Assembly (NCBI GenBank): GCA_027405735.1
Contig: JAPEHQ010000005.1
Location: 1,922,001-1,986,000, forward strand
From: Mucor racemosus
Taxonomy: Eukaryota > Mucoromycota > Mucoromycetes > Mucorales > Mucoraceae
DNA: 64,000 bases
Reading direction: 5' to 3'
Shown here in pieces: positions 34,545 through 45,837 of the stretch (positions within the stretch are counted from its first letter, which is position 1; every line of letters starts with the position of its first letter). The translations under genes and the position numbers were made by a program. The notes under the pieces were generated by a model that was not told the DNA's origin, searched no databases, and saw only the letters and a program-made list of their open reading frames with translations.

Positions 34545-36231
34545 GCCATGGGCTTAAAAGACTCTGGTTCCAGGTGGATGTTTTTAATGAATGATGTGTT
34601 TGCAGTAAATTACGATGTTAATTTACTAAAATAAAAAAAATATAAAAATAAAAGCAGTAGAAATACAATTATAATCAGCTAAAGTTTTTATTACAAAAGA
34701 TTTCTGAAGAGTTAAAATAATTGAAAAGTATGAGGGTATTTATAGTGATTTGGAGAACTTGGATACCATCAGACTTGAATGGATGTATATTTAGTAATCT
34801 TCCAGTTTTGAGTACATTGTTATTGATTTGATAGTTTAAGGGGTAAATTGTATAGAGCATTGACCATAAGGGATTGTATGTCAAGTGTGACAATATCGAC
34901 CTTTTGGGAAATGGTTGTTTTTGTTTATTTCTGTTATATCTATTTTATGTAACCTTGATTTTTAAGGGGTAGTTTTTATATGCTTGAATCTTATTTATAT
35001 TGATAGTGCAACTACGATATAGATGAGTAGTTGACTAAATTGATATCTTTGTTTATTATTATTATTGATTTGGATAGAATCCTGTTTTGATATATATGTC
35101 ATTTGTGTAATTGATTGCGCCGTGATCAAGGGTGCTATCATCTACACGACATGTATGGTTCAAAAAAAGGGTATTTCATATTTTTAGCATGCGTTTGTTA
35201 TTGTGTTCAATTGAAGCGTTTGTTTATTATCGTTGTTCACATTTCAAGTGGCATCATATTTTATGAGCGACACTTGAAATTTAGGTTGTTTTATTTTTAT
35301 CAAGCGTTTTTAGTATGTAATTCCACTGCAGTGTTAAAGGAGTATATTGATAACTTTGTGATCTGTTATATTGATTACTGTCTGATATATACTAAAGGTG
35401 ATAATATTAATTTGCACAAGAAGCATTTACACATGCTATTCAAGAAACTAGAAGATGCGGGCTTGGTAGTTTCTAGAGCAAAGTGCAAGTTCAATCGTAA
35501 GGAAATTACCTTTTTAGGGCATGATATTGTTGCTGGTAAGGGTACAAAACCATCTAAACAAAAGGTGAAAGCTATTACGTCGTGGCCTGTGCCTCAAACA
35601 GTTCAAGGCATGCGTAAATTTATGGGTCTGTGTCAATATTATTCTACTTATATGCCCAATTTTGCTTATGTGGCGGCTGTTTTCACTGATTTGACAAAAG
35701 GCGTTGGTCCGAAGAATCGAAAGATTGTTTGGTCGTCAGAAGCTTGTCAACAAGCTTTTGATTCAATTAAATTATTAGTATCTTCTTCGCCTGTATTGAT
35801 AATTCCAGATATGTCAAAGCCTTTTTTTTCGTATTAAATGTGATGCTAGTGATTATGCTGTTGGTGCTGTTTTATTATTACAAGAAGATCCTAATTATAA
35901 TGATGATTGGAAACCTGTAGCATTTATATCGAAGAAACTTTCTAGTGCTGAACGTAACTATCCTACGCAGGAGCGTGAATTGTTGGCTGTTTTATTTGCT
36001 TGTAAAGCATGGCGTTGCTTCGTGGAAGGATCTCCTTTTGAAGTATATACGGATCATAGGCCTTTGCAGTTCTAAAATTCTTCCAATAAGGTATCTCCTC
36101 GTTTGGTACGGTAGATGCAAGATTTAGTAATGCACCAGCCTACCTTGGTATACAAAAAGGGTGCTGATAACATTATTCCGGATCTGCTAAGTCGTAGAGA
36201 GGGGCCTGATTGTGAGCCTGATGTACGGTGA
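34545..36231 (+). pseudogene. Ty3/Gypsy reverse transcriptase-RNase H remnant, split by an LTR
   Basis: Left of the LTR the frame reads MGLKDSGSR and FLMNDV, then after the LTR it continues in register as LKEYIDNFV, CYIDYCLIY (the YIDD catalytic box with its second Asp changed to Tyr), FLGHDI, and CQYYSTYMPNF. A frameshift in a T8 run (about 35821) leads to the RNase H part: KCDASDYAVGAVL, NYPTQERELLAV and YTDHRPLQF, then two in-frame stops before the integrase. Gag, protease and the front of reverse transcriptase are missing. The element is dead. Confidence 0.88.
34601..35330 (+). mobile_element. Solo LTR, family R1, copy 2, inside Gypsy pol
   Basis: 730 bp starting TGCAGTAAATTACG and ending TTCCACTGCA, flanked by a perfect GTGTT duplication (34596-34600 and 35331-35335). 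Removing it and one GTGTT restores a continuous reverse transcriptase frame across the site, which is strong proof of insertion. An open frame starting within the LTR (about 35115) runs on into the reverse transcriptase fragment and is a chance chimera. Confidence 0.93.
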
Positions 36232-37609
36232 ACCTGAATTCTTGAATGAAATATCTACTACGATATTGAATAAGGTATTACAACCGGTGGATACTTCTTT
36301 GTTGACTGATCCTTGTCAAGATTGGCTTATATTTTTTAAGAAACAGAAGGAAAGTTGGCTGGATAAATGGCGTGCCCAATTGGAAAAGGAGGAAGCAAAT
36401 TTTGAAGGGGTTGATAATGTTGTTTGGCGTTTAAATCCTAATCCATCGAATCCTAAAGCAGCTTCTCGGTTGAAATTCATCTCTTTTGCTAGCCGTGCGG
36501 ACTTAATTGAAGATTTCCATCGTGGTTTTGGTCATTCTGGTCAATTGACAATTTATCCTTTGATGAAGCAACGGGTTTGGTGGCCTAGCATGAAAAAAGA
36601 TATTAACTATTGGCTTAAAACTTGTCCTGAATGTCAATTACATTCTCGTGATGAAAAGAAAACTCACCATGCTCCAATGAAACCTTTAGAGGTGCCTGCT
36701 CCTTTTGCTCGGTGGCACATTGACTTTATTGGGGAATTACCCAAGACTATCAATGGTAATCGGTGGATTATTATGGCTGTTGATTACAGTACAAATTGGC
36801 CAATTGCTCGTGCTCTCAATTCTGCTTCTGCTGATGAAATTGTCAAGTTTTTATATGAAGAAATTGTGATGAAATTTGGTTGCCCTATTGAATTGGTTTC
36901 TGACCGTGGTGCCAATTTTTTGAGCAAAATTTTGAAACAGTATATGCATAAGATTCTATCAAAGCACATGTTTACCTCAGCATTTCACCCTAGAACTAAT
37001 TCAAAGTGTGAAAGACTGAACCAAACGTTCAAACATATGCTCACAAAATATGTCAAAGGGCAAGTTCATAGTTGGGATGAATATATTGATTCTGCTTTGT
37101 TCTCTTGTCGCATTAGAAAGCATGCAACCACTGGTTATAGTCCTTTCTATTTAGTCTATGGTCAAGATCCAGTCCTTCCTGGAGATTCTCGTCGTCCTTT
37201 TATGGATCCATTGACTGAAGAGGATCCTGAATTAGTAGCGGAAGATGTGCTTGCTAGAATGCGCGATCTTCGAGAAAAGAGATTTGAAGCCAAGGAGAAA
37301 ATGATTATACAAGCTCGGCAAGATAAAGCAAGATGGGATGCTTCATTAAAAAATGACAAGACACAAGTATTTAATGTAGGCAATTATGTGATGTTAAGGC
37401 ATGAATCAAAAAAAGGCCTTGAGTTTAATTGGATGGGTCCATATGTGGTCTTAAAAACAAACCTTGATTACAACATTTATCAAATTCAAGAAATCGAAGG
37501 AAAGACTTACAATTCCTGGGTCCACACTGATCGTTTACATTCGGTTCATTATGATGGTGCGAAACCGGATAAATCTTGGTATACTCCTCGTATTGCTAGA
37601 GCAAAATAA
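36212..37609 (+). pseudogene. Ty3/Gypsy integrase, open frame of 465 codons
   Basis: Intact-looking integrase part of the same retroelement. It has the zinc-binding HHCC module (FHRGFGH, then CPEC), the DDE core (WHIDFIGELP, VSDRGANF, SKCERLNQ, giving D, D and E) and a C-terminal GPY/F-type module (WMGPYVV). Integrase normally sits at the end of the pol polyprotein and has no start of its own, so this frame is unlikely to be expressed alone. Immediately 3' comes a purine-rich tract GGGAGGAAGG and the LTR. Confidence 0.85.
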
Positions 37610-37645
37610 TTTTTTTACCTGTACTTTTTTTTGGGAGGAAGGTAA

Positions 37646-37977
37646 TGTCAGGTACACACAGACTTTGTGTGTAACCTTTTTAATTAGTATAAAATATCAA
37701 AACATATAATAATAATAAAGATCATCTTTTATCTCATATATAATCTTTTGCATACATTTATTTGAATCTACTGTAAAACATATATCTCAGCACACGACAA
37801 TGTAACAAAAGATATAATGTCGTGATAATAATAATGTAATGAGACAAATACAGTTATAAGTTAAAAGACAATGTTTATTAAGTTAGACATTTAAGATCTA
37901 ATATTTATACTATTATTACTGTGTAACAAAAGAGTTAAAACTTCTACGACAATAATTTGCAGTGATACAACCTGACA
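37646..37977 (+). mobile_element. 3' LTR of the Ty3/Gypsy element
   Basis: 332 bp with perfect 8-bp terminal inverted repeats TGTCAGGT and ACCTGACA. The polypurine tract (about 37632-37645) directly precedes it, as needed for plus-strand priming. No 5' LTR of this type is found in the window. Its end is 36 bp from a tRNA-Leu gene. Confidence 0.88.
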
Positions 37978-38012
37978 AGAATAATTATTCTCAAAATTAG
38001 CAAAAATAATAG

Positions 38013-38096
38013 TAGTATCAGTGGGGTTTGAACCCACGCCCGTTTACACGGATCTGATCTTAAGTCAGACGCCTTAGACCACTCGGCCATGATACT
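38013..38096 (-). tRNA. tRNA-Leu (anticodon UAA)
   Basis: Minus-strand sequence folds into a full cloverleaf. It has a 7-bp acceptor stem (AGTATCA with TGATACT), an anticodon stem TCTGA/TCAGA with loop CTTAAGA (anticodon TAA), a long variable arm typical of tRNA-Leu, and a T arm GTGGG-TTCAAAC-CCCAC. The discriminator base is A. There is no intron. A T5 terminator for RNA polymerase III follows within 15 bp (38002-38006 on the plus strand as A5). Confidence 0.95.
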
Positions 38097-38186
38097 TGAC
38101 TACACAAATTTTTAAAATAGCTTTTATATATATACATGTAAAAATTTGTTGCCAAGCCGCCAGCCGGGCTGCCGCCGCGCCATGCC

Positions 38187-38915
38187 TGCAGTAAATTACA
38201 AAGTTGTTTACTAAAATAGAAAAAAATAAAAATAAAAGCAGTATAAATACAACTATAATCAGCTAAAGTTTTTATTACAAAAGATTTCTGAATATTTACA
38301 ATAATTGAAAAAGTATGGGTGTATTTATAGTGATTTGGAAAACATGGATACCATCAGACTTGAATGGATGTACATTCAGTAATCTTCTAGTTTTGAGTAC
38401 ATTGTTATTAGTTTAATATTTTAAGGGGTAAATCATGTAGAGAATTGGCCATAAGGAATTCATGTCAAGTGCGACAATATCAACCTTTTGGGAAATGGTT
38501 GTTTTGTTTATTATTAGTTATATCTATTTTATGTAATCTTGCGTTAAGGGGTAATTTTTATATTCTTGAATCTTGTTTATATTGATAGTATAACTTCAAT
38601 ATAGATGAGCAGTTGGCTAAATTGATATCTTTGTTTATTAGTATTACTGATTTGGATAGAATCCTGTTGTTTTGATATATATGTCGTTTGTGTAATTGAT
38701 TGCACCGTGATCAAGGGTGCTATCATTTACACGACATGTATGGTTGAAAAAGGTATTTCATATTTTTAGCATGCGTTTGCTATTGTGTTCAATTGAAGCT
38801 TTTGTTTATTATTATTGTTCACATTTTAAGTGGCATCATATTTTATGAGCGATACATCTTGGAAATTAGGTTATTTCATTATTATCAAGCGTTTTTAGTA
38901 TGTAATTCCACTACA
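38187..38915 (+). mobile_element. Solo LTR, family R1, copy 3
   Basis: 729 bp homologous to 34601-35330. Begins TGCAGTAAATTAC and ends TTCCACTACA. The flanks are unusually GC-rich on both sides (about 38152-38186 and 38916-38930), but there is no clear target duplication. Confidence 0.8.
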
Positions 38916-39095
38916 GCGCCGCCCCCTACTGCGACTAAAGTCCGTATTACCTCGTTTTCCCTATAATTAATATGTTTATATTTTTTCTTAGTGGTAAAGT
39001 AAACTCTGTAAGCAGTGAGAATATGATAAAATATTTGCTTACCTCTGGGTGAATTTTTAAAAAAATGAAATTTTCTCTGAAATTCTAAAAACCCG

Positions 39096-39392
39096 TGATT
39101 TATCGAAAGGTAAATCGTATAAAATTAATCAAATGAAAAAGTACCGTTTTATTATGAGCTTCTAGAGGGGGTTTATATACTAATTGAATGAGTGTATTAA
39201 ATGTGAGTGATAATATAATTAGAATGAGCATTTGGATATTGTGTGGATATATTGGAATCATGCTTCTATGATTCAATAGTAGCATGATGATAGACGCATG
39301 GAATATGATCTTGCTTGACTTGCATGTTGAACATCATGGTTTGACAGATGTTCTAAATTGGTAATTCGGTAATTCCTAATTCTGATAGATCA
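39096..39392 (+). mobile_element. Solo LTR, family F, copy with perfect target duplication
   Basis: 297 bp starting TGATTTATCGAAAGG and ending TCTGATAGATCA, with ACCCG on both sides (39091-39095 and 39393-39397). It defines the ends of the F family. No ORF. Confidence 0.88.
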
Positions 39393-39550
39393 ACCCGTTT
39401 CCTTTTTTAAAAACGTGAAAAAAGTTTATAAGCAATTTTTTTTTAAATAAAAAATACCAGTATGTATTTGAATCGAAGAACAACGATAATATATATTATT
39501 TTATAAATCCTTTAAAATTTGTGATTTTGTAGATTTTTTTCGAATCCGGT

Positions 39551-39942
39551 TGATATATCATAAGTTTACCCAGATGTAGAAATCCAGAAACAACTATTGA
39601 AATCCAACATGGCATGACATTTAGTAACTCATACTAAATGTCATACATAACCACTAGCATTAACAGCGACTATCAGGAACATTCAGGAACAATCCGTAGC
39701 AATGAAACATAAGCAATCCTACATCTTATTCAAATAATACAATCACAGATTCCCAATTCCACAAATTCCATTGTATATGATTTGTTCCCAAATCATATCA
39801 AGTACCTCAATACCCGGCAATTCATTAATAATATTGATAATCATATAACCATTTAGAAAACATATAAATACGAAGCATCAATGAATTAATAAAATGTATC
39901 TTTTAGCAGAGTATTTCTATATTAGTATCTTTTGATATAACA
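39551..39942. mobile_element. Solo LTR, distinct family
   Basis: 392 bp with inverted ends TGATATATCA and TGATATAACA, flanked by CCGGT on both sides (39546-39550 and 39943-39947). The terminus resembles that of the short insertion at 7068 (TGTTATATCA). No ORF. Confidence 0.82.
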
Positions 39943-39947
39943 CCGGT

Positions 39948-41227
39948 TGTACCATCGTATACTTTCCAAGTTAAACCCCGTTATTAATGGCTAATATTGT
40001 ATGTTTTATTTTATATTTTACATAAAATAAGCCTTTGAATAATTAGTTATACAGTATGAACTTAACTTTTGTATGAAATTTTGCTACCTGCATCTCATCA
40101 TAGCTGCTTGAGATATTTAAACAGCCGCGTCCGGACTGTCCGGTAATTTTTTTTTAGAAATTTATAGCTTGAAAATATTATTAAATTGCCGCGTTCAGAG
40201 ATTGTTCGGCATTTTTTTTGGAAGAGTGACCATTGGCAAAAAGGTGGATTGAAATGCGCAAGATTTAGAATAAATATTATTACAAGAAAAGATATATACT
40301 TTAATAAGGGAATCGGTTAAATTAACTCGCACACAAAAACTGAAGAGAAACTTTATTTAATATCAATAATTTGTCCTCATTATATACAACTCTATACCAC
40401 AATTTCATCTATTAGATCAGTATTTATTTACATTATTAATAACATAGTATATTTGAGGGGCACATATTTTATACAACTAAATATAATGTCTCGCATATCC
40501 CGCACATTTCGAATCATTCTTCAATTGACTAAGAGCAATTAGGAATGTCACCCCAGATTAGTAAGTTAACTTTTACAGTAAGGATTACAACTGAAAAGGC
40601 TTATTATCTTACAAATCACTATAATACCCTGTGGACACAACATGGGTCACATTATTTAATTTATAATAAAAAAAACGCCTTTTTTCAAAACTGTCGGTTT
40701 TCTAGGATATTAAACAGTCGATTTTGATGCCAATTCCATTTCTAGCTTATATTAAAATGTAATTCTTATAAATAGCATTTTAAACCAAGACCTAGAAGCT
40801 CGGGTTCTTTCTTGTACCATTAGTTTTTCTAGTAATAAAGACTATAGTAAAAAACTCTCCAGTTCTCGCCGAACATGGATCCAAATGAGCTCCTGTTGCA
40901 GTGGTAGGTATGTTTAGTGTTGATTCACAGAATTTCAAACGTTCAGCCTCCCTGAGTTTCTGTAGAAATGGGAAAATGAAAACGCGTACTTGTTTAAACT
41001 ATTTTGTATTAATTGTTTCAGGGATTCTTTGAAGTTTTTTATAAAATCAAATAATGGTTCAAAATGAATTTTGAAGTCGCACTTAATGCGCAGTAAATAT
41101 ACGAATAGCATATACTTATCTCATTAATTAGCATCTGTTTTTGAAGGAATAGTGCACACGTTTTTGAGTGAAACCACCTCATTCTCTGCTTAAATGAAAT
41201 TAAGCGATTGGAAAGATGCTGACAATC
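39948..41227. other. Gene-free region
   Basis: No gene supported. It includes two related GC-rich motifs, GCCGCGTCCGGACTGTCCGG near 40124 and GCCGCGTTC near 40189, 65 bp apart, and an exon-like ATGGATCCAAATGAG near 40874 with no continuation. Confidence 0.45.
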
Positions 41228-41430
41228 AATAAATATTGATCCAAATGGGCTGAAAGTTTCAAAATATATGTTACCAACAGCTATAATAGTATCTAAAATT
41301 AATTCTTTAGCATCCTGCTGATTTTCTAGTTAATTGTGAGGATAAGACACCCACTTTTATCAAGTGGGCTTTATGCCTGAATAGACCGTTTCAAATCAGA
41401 AATAGAGCTAAATCAGGCATGATTTATCGA
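41228..41430 (+). repeat. Dispersed repeat J joined to an F-LTR start, copy 1
   Basis: Matches 63308-63525: shared AATCAATAAATATTGATCC, then a series of diverged blocks up to TGATTTATCGA, where an F-type LTR begins. In both places J lies directly before the F LTR, suggesting J is internal sequence of the F retroelement. Confidence 0.55.
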
Positions 41431-42356
41431 GACTTTGTAAATTAAAATCAACGTAAAAAGTACTGTGTATTAGAATGAATTAAATGTGAGTTTATATAGT
41501 TATTGGGATTGCGTGATGAGATCTAATGGACCCGTATCCATTAGATGTGACAATAACTGATTAATGATAGCGATCAAAGTTACTCCCTTATGGCTTCAAT
41601 TTCATTAATTATATTGTATAAAAACTGGCCGTAATATAATTAAAGTTGTGTAATTTTAGATTCAATATTTTAAGAATCGTATATCTCCTTCGAAGAGCAG
41701 ATGTACACAATATCAAGTATTTACTTACCAAGTAATACATTTCGAGTAAAATTGCGATATCCTAAAGAGTTCATAGTGATCATCTGTTTTATATACCATG
41801 TTTTTATTTATGTAAGTGCTTCATTACATGTTACCACATCACCTATCATTTTCTTGTGATTTTATACATTAATATATTTTTTTAGCGCCTGAGAAGGCCA
41901 TGTACCGTATATATATCATTTTCGGAGAGGAAATGGCAACATGCAATACATGGTAAATTCTCAAATGGACTTTTACGTGAACAGTAGCTGATGTTGTATC
42001 ATGATTTGCGCTATATGTTTTTGAATCGATGCACTATATGATGTAGATGAATGAAATTGCTCAATCTTATTGGCGAGGCAGTGCATGATTGACCTACAAA
42101 CGTATATTGATATCTAAAAAAACTGCGGATACTTAATTATACACACCACAAAGAGAACTCTTTCTACTCAATAACCAGATCAATTAGTCATCTAGATTTA
42201 TGCAAAAAAAGTGTTTTTGGATAGGAAATAGATTGATTTATTTTCACAAAAGAAAGAATAAGAAATGTCTGTGAGTGAAGTGAGTAATTTTATATTTTTT
42301 TTTATCTACAATACAACTACGAAAAAAAGAGTTGTAGCAAGGAGATTTTTTTATTA
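41431..42356. other. Gene-free region
   Basis: Probably a decayed LTR remainder followed by unique AT-rich DNA and the 3' flank of the TFIIA gene. A start-like ATGTCTGTGAGTGAA near 42264 is followed by no credible frame. Confidence 0.4.
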
Positions 42357-42861
42357 TTATTGTTCTCCAGGTCTTTTAGCATTACAAGCAACAATTTTGA
42401 CTTTATCGGCTGAAACAGTATCTTGATCGAATTTAAAATTTGGATTTTCAATTATAAAGGTCCAAACTTCATCACAGAAACGATAAGTGTGCAAATGGCC
42501 CTATTAGAAGAATAATCATAATAAAACTAGTAAATAAAAACAAGAAAATTTTTTCTTTGTTGCAACTAATAAAAACCTTTATATTTGCTTTATTTCTAAC
42601 AAGTTGTGAAAGTGCTTCAGAAATACTTCTGTCAAAAGTCATCAATACACGCATAGCTAATTGAGGATTGATATGTCCACTTTGAATTAATTCATCTAAG
42701 GAATCGGTTAAAGCCATACCGATGCTGCATTTTTAATGTAAATATTAGAAATGCTTGCTCTTTAAACCAAATTTTTGTAATAATTTTGAATACAATCGTG
42801 TTGCACTCTATCCTGCTTACCTTGAACGACGATATAACTCATAAAATGGTGTGCTGGACAT
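42357..42861 (-). CDS. TOA2: Transcription factor IIA small (gamma) subunit
   Basis: Predicted 110-residue protein from three exons: 42821-42861, 42577-42724 and 42357-42500. Spliced, it reads [16 protein letters not shown], then [35 protein letters not shown] and [14 protein letters not shown], which matches TFIIA-gamma end to end (usual length about 105-125). The N-terminal four-helix bundle and C-terminal beta-barrel halves are both present. The protein stabilises TBP on TATA boxes for RNA polymerase II. The second intron has an unusual donor, GTTTTT. The gene is co-directional with the bHLH gene, whose end is 189 bp upstream. Confidence 0.95.
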
Positions 42862-42896
42862 GGTTAAAGAGGTTATATAAAGAAAACTTGCTCCCA

Positions 42897-42905
42897 CTAT
42901 TTATA
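42897..42905 (-). promoter_or_regulatory. TATA box candidate of TOA2
   Basis: Minus strand reads TATAAATAG about 36-44 bp before the ATG of the TFIIA-gamma gene. If used, the 5' UTR would be very short. Confidence 0.4.
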
Positions 42906-43049
42906 GGAATGGCTTGGCACAACAATTTAGCCAATCAATGTAGTAAGAATAGTGACGTATATAGTTGATTTATCGAAGCTTATAAATAGAGGTTGTTTGC
43001 TGGAACAGTTGCTTTCATCAACGATTTCTTACTAATATCAAATAAAAGT

Positions 43050-44643
43050 TTATTGGTTTTCATTGTTATTAGAATAAGAGGCAGAAAGCGAGGAAGAATC
43101 AGAAATACAAGAAGCAGAAAGCTGCCGTAATCTATCAATTTCCAATTGCATTTTCGTTAATTTTACATCCTTCATTTGTGAATCGGTTTTTAGTCGAACG
43201 ATATACTCATAAGAATGCTGCAACAGTAGCACTTTACTCATAAATTTAACTTCTTTTTCCTTTTCTTTTCGCACATCTTTCTCAGGTTTCCCTGAATCTT
43301 GGATGAGAACATCTGTAATTTCTTCTCGTAATGAATCAAAGCTTTGTTTAAGTGTATCTCTTCGTTTTTGCTCTGCTACTTTATGAGCAGATCGCCGGTT
43401 CTCCAGGCCTATAGGCTGTTGTTGTATGGCAATGTTACTGTAACGTGGATCTGGTTGTAAAAATGGCGATATCAGGGGCTTCAAAGCCCTTGGTGATGAG
43501 GTATACATACTGTGAGAGGATGAGGCTAATTTTCTCTTTTTTGCAATGTGTTGATGCTCAACAATGGCAGATGGGGGCAGCAATGGCATTGTATCTAAGG
43601 ATGGTCTCTTTTGCGTAAAAGAAGACGTATTAGCAATGTTTGCTGGGGTAGCAACATTGGCAGCGGAAGTGTTAGTATTGGGAGTGTGGTTCATGTTCAT
43701 TAAAGATGCAGGAGTCGCTGGAGCTGTAGGTAAATAGATATCGTTATTATGTAAATATTGTGGTGATGATGAGCTGGATAAAGCAATTCTTTGTAAAAGT
43801 GTTGGCAATTTCATACTACCAGTTAATAGTGGCGAGGGCGGTACATGTTCTTTTTTTAATTGTTGCTGCGAATGTCCTAGTGGACTATGTCGATAAGAGG
43901 CATTATTACTTCTAATGCTCGATGCCATTTCCATTTGATCTCTTAATTTCTGTTGCTGTGCTTCTATCTGAGCAATTTTTTGAGTAAGCAACCTTGTTGA
44001 ATCAGATATAGCAGATATTGGCGAAGAAGTACTGATTTTGCAACCTCCATTGTTGATGCTCTGGGCTTGATCAAGAGAATAACTTCCAAATAATGGCGGT
44101 AAAGCTGGAGAGCTGAGTGGCGTGAAGTATTGATCATTAGATTGTGGAGTTTGCAACGAATGAATTTGTTCAGGTGTTATCGCTGGTGATACAAGATGAG
44201 TGGGAAGCTTCTATAAAATAAAATCCACGAAATGGGGTTAAAATAGCTGTTTTAGGATATCTATTGCAAGTTTACTTGCAATGCAGATATACTATATATT
44301 AAAGACATACCTCTAAATCTACAGCTTGAGAGGATTTAAATAGATCTGGTGCATCTAATGATATGATATTTTGAAGAAAAGACATATCTAGTATCGTTGT
44401 AGTTTCAGCAATGTTGGTGAGACTTTGAACTCTGTCTGTTGATGGCACGTGTATGTTACCTGATCCACTATCATCAAAGCCTAATTTTTTCTCATTGAAT
44501 TCGTTAAGAATAAGCTCATCAAATAAGGCATCTTCTTTTATTGTTGCTTCGTCATTTTCATTTTCTGATATAGGGGGATATGTTGGTATACCAAGGTCAA
44601 ATTGATCCGAAGTTTCTAGAAAGGAATATAAATCAGATTCCAT
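43050..44643 (-). CDS. bHLH transcription factor
   Basis: Predicted 497-residue nuclear protein from two exons, 44311-44643 and 43050-44210, with a 100-bp intron. The start is the first ATG (MESDLYSFLETSDQF). The N-terminal half is acidic and Ser/Thr/Pro/Gln-rich, as in activation domains, with a glutamine-rich coiled segment (TQKIAQIEAQQQKLRDQ). A basic region reads NRRSAHKVAEQKRRDTLK, with the E-box-contacting His, Glu and Arg positions, followed by helix 1 (SFDSLREEI), a loop rich in Lys/Glu, and helix 2 (KVLLLQHSYEYIVRL). A short leucine-containing extension and a serine-rich tail follow. Expected to bind CANNTG sites as a dimer. Target genes are unknown. Confidence 0.88.
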
Positions 44644-45684
44644 ATTGAGAGAAGAAATTGCAAACAAAAAGAAGAGAAAAAGAGTATTATTACAATAAGC
44701 TTTTTATACAATCTTTTGAGTATTTATTCATATTTATAGATGAACCTAATTTTGATCAAATAGTCTAAAAAAAAAAAAAGTTGGTGGCACACAACCTCAA
44801 AATATGAAATAATTATGATTCTGCCCTGGTTTTGTATATTAATAACTGCTTATTTGACATTTATTAGTTCTGCTATAAAAATTAAATATTTATATAAAGC
44901 AGTTTATGTTGGATTTTCCTTGCAAAAAAAACGTAAACTTAATATGGATATCCGAGCTTTTATTCTCATTTTAATGCAGCAAGCTTCTAGAATAAAGGTT
45001 GACAGATGATTCTATTGAATATAGAAAAGTCTATTGTACTAATTAATAGAAGGTATATCTATTTTGATCTATTCAAAAGACGGAATTGATAGCGCTGTTT
45101 TTTCAGCAAATATAATCAAGAAAAATGTCCGTTTCGTATAAAAAAATTGCATGATTTATGCTTTACAATGTTTTTTTCAGTAGCTTTTTATTAATGTTTA
45201 TAACATTTAGTATATATGATAGCACTCTACAACATGTCAACTATATGTTGCCATTTTTTTCTTGGAAAAAAGCATTAAATGCGCAAATTTCATGAGACTT
45301 GAAATAACATGTCATTTTCAAGTATAGTGACATCTGGATTTTGTGGTGCAATAGTATTTACCTTATGAAAGTGCAATGTGTATCACAAAAATTCGTAACT
45401 TTTCGCCAATTAGATGCAAGAGTTATGCTCCTCATGACAAATGCTTACTACATTGGATAATGGATATTCCTTATACGTCTAATAAACCCATTTGAGGTTA
45501 TCACCAAAATCTTACAAGGGTCGTTGAATAGAACATATATTGTACGAAAAATATCTACAATATCAGCAACACCAAAGTTAGTTCTATATAATTGATGATA
45601 GGAAGGCCAATTGGGCTTTCCTAAAGCAAGTGTTCCCTTTAACCATTAAATAATGCATAATAATTTACCAATGATGTATATACC
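44644..45684. other. Intergenic region
   Basis: Upstream of the bHLH gene. One hydrophobic open frame (44815-45009) has no supporting features. No other gene seen. Confidence 0.5.
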
Positions 45685-45837
45685 ATGCGGGTCAACTTTC
45701 CAGCTTGGCAGCATCAATATGATTATGTAGAAAAATTATTTCCGCTTTTCTCGGGTAACACGAATAGCACATTAGATGTTCACCTTGGGAAAGGGGAGGA
45801 GTTGATTACCGAAAATACTAACGAAAAATCTATATGA
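45685..45837 (+). CDS. Candidate small ORF (50 aa), function unknown
   Basis: An ATG-started 50-codon frame (MRVNFPAWQHQYDYVEKLFP...) in DNA clearly richer in GC than its surroundings, with varied, protein-like composition and no long homopolymers. It could be a small gene, an isolated exon or a captured fragment. I do not recognise the sequence and see no introns or neighbours that would support it. Confidence 0.25.
   Translation: MRVNFPAWQHQYDYVEKLFPLFSGNTNSTLDVHLGKGEELITENTNEKSI

Noticed and set aside
35115..35337. N-terminal part of a 240-codon frame as a real protein domain
   Set aside because: It is LTR sequence, also present at 17.5 and 38.7 kb, fused to reverse transcriptase by insertion.
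40874..40905. Exon-like ATGGATCCAAATGAG followed by a GTAGGT donor
   Set aside because: No acceptor at a reasonable distance continues the frame.
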